DNA from: Pseudomonadota bacterium | GTDB taxonomy: Bacteria > Pseudomonadota > Alphaproteobacteria > Sphingomonadales > Sphingomonadaceae | Assembly: GCA_023387085.1 (NCBI GenBank) | Contig: JAEWIL010000024.1 | Span: 1-24,874, forward strand | Reading direction: 5' to 3' | Length of the DNA: 24,874 nt | Translations under genes and position numbers: made by a program | In this document: piece after piece, positions 1 through 7,217 of the stretch | Numbering within the stretch: position 1 is the stretch's first letter | Layout of the letters: each line of letters opens with the position of its first letter | The notes under the pieces: model-generated | Databases searched by the model: none | Told to the model about the DNA's origin: nothing | Seen by the model: the letters and a program-made list of their open reading frames with translations, nothing else

Positions 1-97
1 CCTTTGCGCCCTCCGAACAGATGCGCCGCGCGGTCGCGGCGCCGATGCCGCCGGCCGACCCGAAAATGATCACGGCCTTGTCAAGAAGTCTGCTCAT
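1..97 (-). CDS. Short-chain dehydrogenase/reductase, N-terminal fragment
   Basis: Only the first 32 codons lie in the window; the gene continues past the left edge. The translation starts MSRLLDKAVIIFGSAGGIGA, which is a Rossmann beta-strand followed by a glycine-rich cofactor loop of the SDR type (G-S-A-G-G-I-G-A), so an NAD(P)H-dependent oxidoreductase is likely. The ATG at 97 is preceded by a GGGAGA ribosome binding site 5 bases upstream. It is the last visible gene of the leftward steroid operon, 26 bp after the Kst4D-like gene, so a hydroxysteroid dehydrogenase or a reductase of a degradation intermediate is a reasonable guess. The substrate cannot be told from this fragment, and the catalytic Ser-Tyr-Lys region is not visible. 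Confidence 0.75.
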   Translation of the reverse strand, partial: MSRLLDKAVIIFGSAGGIGAATARRICSEGAK

Positions 98-123
98 GCT
101 CGTCTCCCGTTATTGCAATAGTA

Positions 124-1602
124 TCACGCTGCCCTGACCGGAGCTGAGCCGGCGGCGGCGCTCCCGGCACGTCGGCCGAAAAAGGTGCAGTCGGCAAGGC
201 TCATCCCCGAGCTGTAGCCATGGCCCCAGGCCGGAAGCCCCGACGTGCAGCGGCCCGCCGCGTAGAGGCCGGCGACGCGCGTGCCGCCCCGGTCGAGCAC
301 TTCGCCGTCGATCGACGTTCGCAGCCCGCCGAGGGTGAAAAAGCTGAAATAGCTGCTCGCGAAATCGAGTTCGAGCGCCACGAAGGGGCCCTGGTCGAGC
401 GCGGTGAGAATGGGCGGCCGCTTGTCGAAGAGGGGGTCTCGTCCGTCACGCGCATGCGCGTTGTAGACGTGCATCGTCGCCGAAAGCGTCGCCGCGGGCA
501 GTCCGAGCTCGGCTTCGACCTCCTCCCAGTCGTTGCCGGTGCCGGCGATGGTGATCCCCGCCATGTCGAGCGGCTGCGCGAAATGCGCATTGTCGAGCAG
601 GAGGTAGACGCGCCCGCCCGGCTGATCGATCGCGGCGCGGCTGACGCGCCCGTGGTAGCAATCCTCGTTGATGAAGCGCTGTCCTGCGGCGTTGACGAAG
701 ACGCCATAGGCATGGCTCTCGGGCATCGTCCAGGGACAGGTGGTGAAGAACTGGTCCATGTGGATCGCGTCGCCGCCGGCGCTCATCCCGAGCAGGATGC
801 CGCTGCCATCGTCCTTGTCGCCGATCGGCGAATTGATCTTGAAGGTGTCGGGACAATGAAGTCGCCGCATCTCCTCGTTCATCACGAACCCGCCCGTCGC
901 CAGCACGATCCCGCGCGCGGCGCGGACGACATGATCGCGGTTGTCGATCCGCAGGACGGCGCCGACCACGCGTTCGCCCTCGGTGACGAGACCGGCTGCA
1001 CGCGCATCGGTGACGATGCGGACGCCGAGTTCGCGGGCGCGCGCCTCGAGGATGTCGACAAGCGGCCGCCCGCCGCCCCAGCCCCGATGCTGGATGACGT
1101 GGCCGCGCGGCGCGGGCACGGCAATATCGCAGAAGGGGGCGGCGGCTTCGCTGCCCGACCAGATCAGCGTCGAATCGTCGACCGGCTCGATATGCTTGCC
1201 GGGGAGATAATTGCCGCGATAGGGGATGCCTTGCGTCTTCAGCCATTCATAATGAGCGAGCGCTTCGGCGGCGTAGAGATCGCATTTCGCGGTGTCGGCG
1301 CACGGGCCGCCGGCGGCCTTCAGATAGGCGGCGAAGGCCTCGGTACTGTCCTCGAAGCCGGCGGCGCGCTGCGCATCGGTGCCGCCGCCGCCGCCGATGT
1401 AGATCTCCCCGCCCGACAGCCCCGAGGCGCCGCCGCTTCCCGAATTGCGCTCGTAGAGCGTGACGCGCGCGCCGGCTTCGGCAGCCTCGATCGCGGCGCA
1501 GGCGCCCGCCGCGCCGAAGCCGATCACCACGACGTCGGTCTCGTCATCCCAGCCGGAAATCGCCGACGCGGCGAGCGGGCGGTGAAGCGAGGCGCCGGTC
1601 AA
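124..1602 (-). CDS. kst4d: FAD-dependent 3-ketosteroid Δ4-(5α)-dehydrogenase-like flavoprotein
   Basis: The 492-residue protein belongs to the FAD-binding fumarate reductase/KstD superfamily. A dinucleotide-binding motif (VVVIGFGAAGA, residues 24-34) opens the FAD domain and a second FAD segment (GLYAAGRCTSG) lies near the C-terminus. Length and C-terminal GYSSGMS fit Kst4D of Rhodococcus better than the longer Δ1-KstD. By eye, Y316 (NEDCYHGR), Y463 and S465 sit at a constant offset of three from the Kst4D active-site residues I recall as Y319, Y466 and S468. The likely role is oxidation of 5α-3-ketosteroids to Δ4-3-ketosteroids. No ATG fits; I chose TTG at 1602, which overlaps the stop of the upstream FMN reductase gene as TTGA and leaves 22 residues before the FAD motif. 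A longer open frame to 1872 only shadows the neighbouring gene. A Δ1-dehydrogenase role is the main alternative. Confidence 0.72.
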   Translation of the reverse strand: MTGASLHRPLAASAISGWDDETDVVVIGFGAAGACAAIEAAEAGARVTLYERNSGSGGASGLSGGEIYIGGGGGTDAQRAAGFEDSTEAFAAYLKAAGGPCADTAKCDLYAAEALAHYEWLKTQGIPYRGNYLPGKHIEPVDDSTLIWSGSEAAAPFCDIAVPAPRGHVIQHRGWGGGRPLVDILEARARELGVRIVTDARAAGLVTEGERVVGAVLRIDNRDHVVRAARGIVLATGGFVMNEEMRRLHCPDTFKINSPIGDKDDGSGILLGMSAGGDAIHMDQFFTTCPWTMPESHAYGVFVNAAGQRFINEDCYHGRVSRAAIDQPGGRVYLLLDNAHFAQPLDMAGITIAGTGNDWEEVEAELGLPAATLSATMHVYNAHARDGRDPLFDKRPPILTALDQGPFVALELDFASSYFSFFTLGGLRTSIDGEVLDRGGTRVAGLYAAGRCTSGLPAWGHGYSSGMSLADCTFFGRRAGSAAAGSAPVRAA

Positions 1603-2231
1603 CGGCCGGGCGCCTGGATCAGCGCGCGCGTACGGGCGGCCTCGGCGACTTCCTGTCCCATGGCGCGCAGCATCGCATCGGTCTTCTCGTCGAGGCAGGC
1701 GCCGTCGCTCCCGAACATCGGCTGCGCGGTGCTGATCGCCACCCCGAGCGGGGTGTTCCAGCCGCGCAGCGCGTGGACGATGCTGCGCAGCGCGGTCAGC
1801 GTCATCACCGCGCCCTGCCAGCCGGCGCCAGTCGCGACGGCACCGACGGGACGGCCATGGAAATAGGGCCATTCGTCGCCCGACATGTCCTCGACATAAT
1901 CGAGGGCGTTCTTCACCAGGCCCGAGATGCTCCCATGATAGCCGGGCGAGCCGATGATGATGCCATCGGCGCGCCGGAGCGAGGCGATCAGATACGCGGC
2001 CGCCGCATTGCGGTCCTTGCGCTCCCAGGCATAGATGGGAAGCTCGAGTTCGGGGCCGCTGATGAGCAGCGTCTCGGCGCCGCCCGCCGCGGCGCCTTCG
2101 AGCGCTATCCTCAGCGCCTTCTCGGTGCTGCTGTTAGCGCTCGTGGTTCCCCCGAGCGCCACCACGAAAGCCGGCCTGCTCGCCCGGGCACCGTCGCTTG
2201 CAAGCTGGATCGCCTTGTCGAGGGTCGTCAT
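1599..2231 (-). CDS. NADPH-dependent FMN reductase (SsuE-type flavodoxin fold)
   Basis: A 210-residue flavodoxin-fold reductase. The diagnostic family segment is GSPGYHGSISGLVKNALDY (residues 94-112), with an N-terminal strand and phosphate-binding loop at about residues 22-36 (VVALGGTTSANSST). Such enzymes use NADPH to make free reduced flavin for a partner monooxygenase. The gene lies in the operon headed by the HsaA-type oxygenase, 13 bp after hsaF, and overlaps the flavoprotein gene downstream by 4 bp. The usual partner of HsaA is HsaB, a member of the unrelated flavin-reductase-like (FMN-binding split barrel) family, and none is visible here. This protein may therefore fill the HsaB role; that is inference from position. 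Alternatively it could be a quinone or azo reductase-like stress enzyme. Confidence 0.85.
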   Translation of the reverse strand: MTTLDKAIQLASDGARASRPAFVVALGGTTSANSSTEKALRIALEGAAAGGAETLLISGPELELPIYAWERKDRNAAAAYLIASLRRADGIIIGSPGYHGSISGLVKNALDYVEDMSGDEWPYFHGRPVGAVATGAGWQGAVMTLTALRSIVHALRGWNTPLGVAISTAQPMFGSDGACLDEKTDAMLRAMGQEVAEAARTRALIQAPGR

Positions 2232-2244
2232 GCGGTGTCTCCGG

Positions 2245-3282
2245 TCAGGCCTCGCCGGCCTTCAGCAGGTCGAGCGCGACGTCGACGATCATGTCTTCCT
2301 GCCCGCCGACCATCTTGCGCCGTCCAAGCTCGACGAGGATCGTGCGCGTATCGAGGCCATAGGTCTCGGCCGCCTTTTCTGCGTGGCGCAGGAAGCTCGA
2401 ATAGACGCCGGCATAGCCGAGCGCGAGGGTCTCGCGGTCGACGCGGACCGGGCGGTCCTGGAGCGGGCGGACAAGGTCTTCGGCCGCATCCATCAGCGCA
2501 TTCACGTCGCAGCCGTGGTTCCAGCCCTTGCGGTCGGCCGCGGCGATGAAGACTTCCAGCGGGGCATTGCCTGCGCCGGCGCCCATGCCGGTGAGCGAAG
2601 CGTCGATGCGGACGGCGCCGCACTGCGCCGCGACGATCGAATTGGCGACCCCGAGCGCCAGATTATGGTGGGCGTGCATGCCGCGCTGCGTCTCGGGCTT
2701 GAGGACGCGGTCATAGGCCTCGAGCCGCGCCCTGACCCCGTCCATGTCGAGCGCGCCGCCGCTGTCGGTCACATAGACACAGTGCGCGCCATAGCTTTCC
2801 ATAAGCAGCGCCTGCCTTGCGAGCAGTTCGGGCTCGATCATGTGGCTCATCATCAGGAAGCCCGAGACGTCCATGCCGAGATCGCGCGCGATGCCGATAT
2901 GCTGCTTCGAGACGTCGGCCTCGGTGCAATGCGTCGCGACACGAACCGAGCGGACGCCGATGTCATAAGCGCGCTTCAGCTCCTCGACCGTGCCGAGGCC
3001 GGGCAGGATGAGCGTGGTGAGCACGCTCTTCTCGAGGACGTCGGCGACCGCTTCGAGCCATTCCCAGTCGGTGTGCGCGCCGAAACCATAGTTGAAGCTC
3101 GTTCCCGAGAGGCCGTCGCCATGCGCGACCTCGATGGCATCGACACCCGCTTCGTCGAGGGACTTTGCGATCGCGCGGACATGGTCGAGGCCGTACATGT
3201 GCCGGATCGCATGCATGCCGTCGCGAAGGGTCACGTCCTGGATGTAAAGCTTCTCGCCCGCTTCGACGCTGAATTTTGCCAT
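2245..3282 (-). CDS. hsaF: 4-hydroxy-2-oxovalerate/2-oxohexanoate aldolase
   Basis: This 345-residue DRE-TIM metallolyase cleaves 4-hydroxy-2-oxohexanoate from the steroid A ring into pyruvate and propanal. Visible family features are VTLRDGMHA (residues 17-25, with the metal-binding D21 and catalytic R20 and H24) and GMHAHHNLALG (residues 201-211, metal-ligand histidines), plus a C-terminal DmpG-like communication domain. Length matches HsaF/BphI. The open frame extends to 3336, but ATG at 3282 has a GAGGAAA ribosome binding site and starts the family N-terminus. It lies 10 bp after hsaG; the aldolase and the aldehyde dehydrogenase normally form a complex that channels the toxic aldehyde. 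The order hsaE-hsaG-hsaF is the same as I recall in Mycobacterium tuberculosis. Confidence 0.95.
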   Translation of the reverse strand: MAKFSVEAGEKLYIQDVTLRDGMHAIRHMYGLDHVRAIAKSLDEAGVDAIEVAHGDGLSGTSFNYGFGAHTDWEWLEAVADVLEKSVLTTLILPGLGTVEELKRAYDIGVRSVRVATHCTEADVSKQHIGIARDLGMDVSGFLMMSHMIEPELLARQALLMESYGAHCVYVTDSGGALDMDGVRARLEAYDRVLKPETQRGMHAHHNLALGVANSIVAAQCGAVRIDASLTGMGAGAGNAPLEVFIAAADRKGWNHGCDVNALMDAAEDLVRPLQDRPVRVDRETLALGYAGVYSSFLRHAEKAAETYGLDTRTILVELGRRKMVGGQEDMIVDVALDLLKAGEA

Positions 3283-3292
3283 GGTCTTTTCC

Positions 3293-4231
3293 TCAGGCAG
3301 CCGCTGCCGCCATGCGGCGCGCGGCAAGCAGTTCACCCGTCGCCTTGGCGGCGGCGGTCATGATGTCGAGATTGCCCGAATAGGGCGGCAGATAGTCGCC
3401 GGCGCCCTCGACCTCGAGAAGGATCATCGTCTTGACCCCGGTGAACTGGCCAAGGCCGGGAATGGTGAGGGGATTGTTGTCGCCGAAGCGTTCGAACTGG
3501 ACCTGCTGCTTGAGGCGATAGCCCGGCACATATTTCTGGACCTCGATGACCATCGCCTCGACCGAGGCGCGGATGGCGTCCTCGTCGGCGCCGCTCGACA
3601 GCGTGAAGACGGTGTCGCGCATGATCATCGGCGGTTCGGCCGGATTGAGAATGATGATCGCTTTGCCCTTCGCGGCGCCGCCCACCTCCTCGATCGCCCG
3701 CGCGGTCGTGCGGGTGAATTCGTCGATATTGGCGCGCGTTCCGGGCCCCGCCGAGCGCGAGGACACCGACGCCACGATCTCGGCGTAATGGACCGTGGCC
3801 ACCTGGCTGACCGCGGCCACCATCGGGATGGTCGCCTGGCCGCCGCATGTCACCATGTTGACGTTGGGCGCGTCGAGATTGGCCTGCATGTTGACGGGCG
3901 GCACGGTAAAGGGCCCGATCGCGGCCGGCGTCAGATCGACCACCTGGATGCCGTCGGCGCGAAGCGCCTCGTCGTGCAGCTTGTGCGCATAGGCCGAGGT
4001 GGCGTCGAACGCGATGCCGATCTCCTTATAGCAGGCGAGGCTTTTCAGGCCCTCGATGCCTTCGTGGGTCGTGGCGATACCGTGCTCGCGGGCCATGGCG
4101 AGGCCCTCCGACGCGGGGTCGATACCGACCACTGCCGCAAGCTCCATATTTTCGGGATATTTGATCATCTTCATCATCAGGTCGGTACCGATATTGCCCG
4201 ATCCGATGATCGCCGCTTTCACGCGCGTCAT
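3293..4231 (-). CDS. hsaG: Acylating acetaldehyde/propanal dehydrogenase
   Basis: The 312-residue protein converts propanal (or acetaldehyde) and CoA to the acyl-CoA with NAD+, the last step of A-ring C6 processing. The N-terminus AAIIGSGNIGTDLM (residues 6-19) is the Rossmann NAD-binding loop; the catalytic cysteine is C129 in VTCGGQATIP. Length is typical of the DmpF/BphJ family. The ATG at 4231 begins MTRVKAAIIG, is preceded by a GGACAG-like site, and is preferred over an upstream in-frame ATG at 4285 that would add residues with no family resemblance. The gene lies between hsaE (10-bp gap) and hsaF (10-bp gap), its physical partner. Confidence 0.95.
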   Translation of the reverse strand: MTRVKAAIIGSGNIGTDLMMKMIKYPENMELAAVVGIDPASEGLAMAREHGIATTHEGIEGLKSLACYKEIGIAFDATSAYAHKLHDEALRADGIQVVDLTPAAIGPFTVPPVNMQANLDAPNVNMVTCGGQATIPMVAAVSQVATVHYAEIVASVSSRSAGPGTRANIDEFTRTTARAIEEVGGAAKGKAIIILNPAEPPMIMRDTVFTLSSGADEDAIRASVEAMVIEVQKYVPGYRLKQQVQFERFGDNNPLTIPGLGQFTGVKTMILLEVEGAGDYLPPYSGNLDIMTAAAKATGELLAARRMAAAAA

Positions 4232-4241
4232 GCTCTGTCCT

Positions 4242-5030
4242 TTATACAAATCGCGCGACGCACTGGCCGAGCGTCCGCTCGCCATCGCCGAGGATCATTT
4301 CGAATATATCGCCCTTCTGGGCCGGGGCGAGCGGAACGAGGCTGCCCGAGAGTATGATATCTCCGGCGTCGAGCGTGACGCCGTGCACCCCGAGCGTATT
4401 GGCGAGCCATGCCACTGCCTGCGCCGGGTCGCCCTGAACGGCGTGGCCATAGCCTTCCGAGAGCGGCGAGCCATTCTTCGACACCGAGACATGCAGAGCC
4501 GGGAGGTCGAGGCCGCGAGGATCGAGCCGCTGTTCGCCCAGCACGAAGACGCCGCACGATGCATTGTCCGCCACCGTGTCGACGATGCCGATCTTCCAGT
4601 CGGTGATCCGGCTGTCCACGATTTCGAAGCAGGGTGCGATGCTCTCGGTCGCGGCGAGCACATCGGCCGCGGTAACGCCCGGGCCGGTGAGCGAGGCCTT
4701 GAGAATGAAGGCGATTTCCGCTTCGGCGCGCGGCGCGATCAGCCGCCTTGCATCGATGTCGATCGGTCCGTCGACGTACATGTCGTCGGTGAGAAAGCCG
4801 AAATCGGGCTGATGCACGCCAAGCATGTCCTGGACCGCTTTCGACGTGACACCGATCTTCTTGCCGACGACGCGTTCGCCATCGGCGAGCCTGCGGCCGA
4901 GAAAGTCGAGGCTGATCGCATAGGCATCGTCGATCGTCAGCGACGAATCGCGTTCGATCAGCGGCGCGACGGTGCGCCGCGCGCGCAGCGCCTCATAGAG
5001 TTCGCGGCCATAGGTTTCAGCGATGCTCAT
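4242..5030 (-). CDS. hsaE: 2-hydroxyhexa-2,4-dienoate hydratase
   Basis: This 262-residue member of the fumarylacetoacetate hydrolase/2-keto-4-pentenoate hydratase family hydrates the C6 dienoate released by HsaD to 4-hydroxy-2-oxohexanoate. Family signatures are GKKIGVTSKAVQDMLGVHQP (residues 56-75) and RAEAEIAFIL (residues 101-110), whose glutamates bind the divalent metal. Full length for the family. The first 14 bp overlap the 3' end of hsaD (5017-5030), so translation is probably coupled. It lies 10 bp upstream of hsaG. The assignment to the steroid rather than a generic aromatic meta-pathway rests on the surrounding hsa and ipd genes. Confidence 0.93.
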   Translation of the reverse strand: MSIAETYGRELYEALRARRTVAPLIERDSSLTIDDAYAISLDFLGRRLADGERVVGKKIGVTSKAVQDMLGVHQPDFGFLTDDMYVDGPIDIDARRLIAPRAEAEIAFILKASLTGPGVTAADVLAATESIAPCFEIVDSRITDWKIGIVDTVADNASCGVFVLGEQRLDPRGLDLPALHVSVSKNGSPLSEGYGHAVQGDPAQAVAWLANTLGVHGVTLDAGDIILSGSLVPLAPAQKGDIFEMILGDGERTLGQCVARFV

Positions 5031-5835
5031 CGAGGAAGCCGATCGAATAGAGATTGAACTCGGCAGCGCGCTCGACCTGCACCCAATGCCCGACCTTGTT
5101 GAAGGTCACGCAGCGCACGTCGTCGCAGGCCTCGAAGAAATATTCGATGCCGGTGAGCGGCATGAAGCGTTCATTATAGCCCCAGAAGAGCAGGATCGGC
5201 ACCTTGAGTTCGCCGAGGCGAGGGCGCACATTATGGGTACGCATCCGCGCGATCACGTCCTTGGGCTGGATACGTGCGACCGCAAAGCGCTCTTCGACGA
5301 GCGCATCGGTGATATGTTTCGGATCATGGACGAGGCTTTCGCCGAGCCGGCGCTGGTCGGCGAGGCTGAAATCGGGACTCCCGAAGGAGGAGCGCATATT
5401 GGCGATCCCCGGCATTGCGAAATAAATGTCGAGCTCCTCGATGCACCCGGGCGCCATGAGGATCAGCCGCTCGGTGAATTCCGGGTGATCGAGCGTCATC
5501 TGGATCGCGACCCCGCCGCCGAGCGAATTGCCGACCAGCGTCGCCTTCTCGACCCCATGGGCCTTGAGCGCTTCGTACAAGGTCTCGGTGAAGAGGGTCA
5601 GCGTATAGTCGATGCCCTCGGGCTTCGACGAGGCGCCATAGCCGATCATGTCGGGAAGGATCACCCGGTAGCCCGCCGCGACGAAGGCGTCGACATTCTG
5701 GCGGAAGTTCGAAAGTCCCGAGGCGCCCGGGCCGCTGCCGTGAACGAAGACGACCGCGGGGCCCGACCCCGTCTCCTTCACATGGATGTCGTAATCGCCG
5801 GCGACCCGGTAGGTCGCCTCCTTCATCTCTCCCAT
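5017..5835 (-). CDS. hsaD: 4,5:9,10-diseco steroid (DSHA) hydrolase, meta-cleavage product hydrolase
   Basis: A 272-residue alpha/beta hydrolase that splits the HsaC ring-fission product into the C6 dienoate and the C/D-ring acid HIP. The oxyanion segment FVHGSGPGASGLSNFRQN (residues 30-47) and nucleophile elbow GNSLGG (S104) are those of HsaD/BphD, and the catalytic histidine is H250 in GHWVQVE. The catalytic acid position, WGRDDR-like in BphD and HsaD, reads WGYNER here, so E222 replaces the usual Asp. ATG at 5835 has a perfect AGGAGG site which abuts the hsaA stop codon; an ATG at 5826 is in frame but lacks such spacing. The longer open frame to 6333 is a shadow of hsaA. It is 11 bp downstream of hsaA and overlaps hsaE. 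Confidence 0.92.
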   Translation of the reverse strand: MGEMKEATYRVAGDYDIHVKETGSGPAVVFVHGSGPGASGLSNFRQNVDAFVAAGYRVILPDMIGYGASSKPEGIDYTLTLFTETLYEALKAHGVEKATLVGNSLGGGVAIQMTLDHPEFTERLILMAPGCIEELDIYFAMPGIANMRSSFGSPDFSLADQRRLGESLVHDPKHITDALVEERFAVARIQPKDVIARMRTHNVRPRLGELKVPILLFWGYNERFMPLTGIEYFFEACDDVRCVTFNKVGHWVQVERAAEFNLYSIGFLDEHR

Positions 5836-5846
5836 CACTTTCCTCC

Positions 5847-7058
5847 TTATACGAAGGTGAAGGCGGGCGGATCGCCGGCCATGGTGGCGAGGACGTCCGA
5901 GGTCCGGTTGCCGGGGTCGTTGGCGACATGCGCGCGCGCCGCGTTGAGGTCGAGCCAGGGCTGGAGGACCGGGCTGGTCATGTAGATGGCGCGGCCGCCG
6001 AGCAGCTTCACGATATCGTCGACGAGCGCGGCCATGCGGCGAACGACACTCGACGACTGGTAGGCGAAGAGCGCGCGGCGCTCCATCGGGATCGTCTCGC
6101 CCCGCTCGGCATATGCCATGAGCTCGTCGAAGGTCGCGCGGTGCGTCAGCTCCATCTCGTTCACTTCGGCTATGGCGCGGGCCAGCGCGGCATGCAGCAT
6201 CGGATCGGCCTTCGAGGCCTTGCCCGTATTGCTCGAAATCCGGCTGTTCATGATGTCTATGCCGCCCTGGATCGCGGCGCGCGCGCCGCCGAAGGCCGCG
6301 GTCGATACCGAGCGGACGAACACCTGCGCCCACGGCAGACGATAGAGGGGCCCGTCGTTCGCAGCCTGCCCGGGGTTGGCGCAGGCGAAACCGTCGCTCG
6401 CCTTGTGCGTGCGATATTCGGGGACGAAAACCCGCTCAACCTCGATATCGAAGCTTCCCGTGCCCTGGAGGCCGAACACGTCCCATGTGCCCTTGATGAC
6501 CTTGTAGTCGCTGGCGGGAAGCAGGAAGGTCCGCATGTCCGGCGGCCCGCCGTCGGTATCGAAATTGATCGCGCCGAGCAGCACCCAGCCGCAATGCGAC
6601 GACCCCGAGGAAAAGCCCCAGCGCCCCGAGAGGAAGAAGCCGCCGTCGGTCTTCTCGACCTTGCCGACCGGCTGATAGGTCGAAGAGACGAGCATGTCCG
6701 GGTTCTCGCCCCAGACCTCGCGCTGCGCCTCGTCGTGGAAAAGGGCGAGCTCATAGGGGTGGCACCCGAGCACGCCGTAAATCCATCCGGTCGACATGCA
6801 GCCCTCGGCGAGCTGCTTCTGGATGTCGAAGAAGACGTTCGGATGCATTTCGTAGCCGCCGTACCGCTTCGGCTGCAGCACCCGGAAGAATCCGGCCGCC
6901 TTCATTTCCTCGACCGTCTCGGCGGGGACGTCGCCGTCCAGGGTCGTTTGCCGGGCCCGCGCCTTAAGCACGGGAATCATCGCGCGAGCGCGTTCAACCA
7001 GTTCCGCGGGGGCCGGAACGGTCGCCGAATTCGCCTGCAAGGTCGCTGCGCTGGCCAT
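5847..7058 (-). CDS. hsaA: 3-HSA 4-hydroxylase oxygenase component (acyl-CoA dehydrogenase-fold flavin monooxygenase)
   Basis: The 403-residue protein has the acyl-CoA dehydrogenase fold used by two-component flavin monooxygenases. In HsaA this enzyme hydroxylates 3-HSA, the phenolic 9,10-seco steroid, using reduced flavin and O2. Supporting segments are GFFRVLQPKRYGGYE (residues 56-70), CMSTGWIYGVLGCHPYELAL (residues 87-106) and a C-terminal RAHVANDPGN whose H377 aligns by eye with the catalytic His of HsaA. The C-terminus ending PPAFTFV resembles HsaA's final residues. ATG at 7058 is preceded by GGGAGAGAA; the open frame up to 7598 runs antisense through the divergent gene and is not real. 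It is first in the leftward operon. No HsaB-type reductase is adjacent; the SsuE-type reductase at 1599-2231 may serve. Confidence 0.9.
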   Translation of the reverse strand: MASAATLQANSATVPAPAELVERARAMIPVLKARARQTTLDGDVPAETVEEMKAAGFFRVLQPKRYGGYEMHPNVFFDIQKQLAEGCMSTGWIYGVLGCHPYELALFHDEAQREVWGENPDMLVSSTYQPVGKVEKTDGGFFLSGRWGFSSGSSHCGWVLLGAINFDTDGGPPDMRTFLLPASDYKVIKGTWDVFGLQGTGSFDIEVERVFVPEYRTHKASDGFACANPGQAANDGPLYRLPWAQVFVRSVSTAAFGGARAAIQGGIDIMNSRISSNTGKASKADPMLHAALARAIAEVNEMELTHRATFDELMAYAERGETIPMERRALFAYQSSSVVRRMAALVDDIVKLLGGRAIYMTSPVLQPWLDLNAARAHVANDPGNRTSDVLATMAGDPPAFTFV

Positions 7059-7088
7059 TTCGATTCTCTCCCTTGATCGACTCAACAT

Positions 7089-7100
7089 GCCCTTTCGGGC
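7089..7100 (-). other. Small GC hairpin in the hsaA operon leader
   Basis: GCCC-TTTC-GGGC forms a 4-bp stem with a 4-base loop, about 30 bases before the hsaA start codon. It is short and lacks a U-tract in either direction, so it is not a terminator. A small leader structure or chance are both possible. Confidence 0.25.
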
Positions 7101-7114
7101 GTTGCATTCGTAAA

Positions 7115-7139
7115 ATTTGCTGCCATATGATACGCAAAT
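7115..7139. repeat. Inverted repeat, candidate operator 1
   Basis: ATTTGC and GCAAAT arms (7115-7120 and 7134-7139) flank 13 bp. It lies just downstream of the minus-strand TTGACG box, where a regulator could control the hsaA operon. Its left part, TTGCTGCCATAT, recurs as TTGCTTCCGATAT exactly 42 bp away. Confidence 0.5.
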
Positions 7140-7145
7140 CGTCAA

Positions 7146-7174
7146 TTGAAAAGCGTTATTGCTTCCGATATTGG
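7146..7174 (+). promoter_or_regulatory. Candidate sigma-70 promoter of the rightward operon
   Basis: TTGAAA at 7146-7151, a 17-bp spacer and TATTGG at 7169-7174. A start near 7181 would give a leader of about 37 bases to ATG 7218. The -10 box lies inside the inverted repeat at 7158-7178, so a bound repressor could occlude it. Predicted from sequence only. Confidence 0.5.
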
Positions 7175-7178
7175 CAAT
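7158..7178. repeat. Inverted repeat, candidate operator 2
   Basis: ATTGC and GCAAT arms (7158-7162 and 7174-7178) flank 11 bp and cover the spacer end and -10 box of the rightward promoter candidate. It is an imperfect direct copy of operator 1 at a 42-bp offset, about four helical turns. Confidence 0.5.
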
Positions 7179-7217
7179 TTCGAATCCGCAGGGGAGCAAA
7201 TTCTCTGCGTCGGGTAG

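Larger units (their letters stand above)
7059..7217. promoter_or_regulatory. Divergent control region between the hsaA and ipd operons
   Basis: This is the only intergenic stretch over 30 bp in the window. It is visibly AT-richer than the genes and sits between start codons of the two outward operons. On the plus strand TTGAAA (7146-7151), 17 bp and TATTGG (7169-7174) make a fair sigma-70-type promoter. On the minus strand TTGACG (7145-7140) directly abuts that -35 box, but no good -10 follows. Two TTGC...GCAA dyads lie on either side. No actinobacterial KstR2-like CAAG-N2-CTTG palindrome is seen. Confidence 0.75.

Noticed and set aside
111..120. Perfect 10-bp palindrome TATTGCAATA between the Kst4D-like gene and the next SDR
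   Set aside because: It shares TTGC/GCAA with the dyads in the control region, but it is too short to form a useful hairpin and lies in a 26-bp within-operon gap. It may be chance, so I do not call it an operator.
220..1866. 548-codon plus-strand open frame opposite the Kst4D-like gene
   Set aside because: The translation has no family resemblance and is rich in Arg, Ala and Gly. It mirrors a real gene in GC-rich DNA where stops are rare on the opposite strand.
7089..7100. GCCC-TTTC-GGGC hairpin considered as a terminator or riboswitch part
   Set aside because: The stem is only 4 bp, there is no U-tract and no larger conserved fold is visible in the 159-bp region. It is kept only as a low-confidence leader structure.
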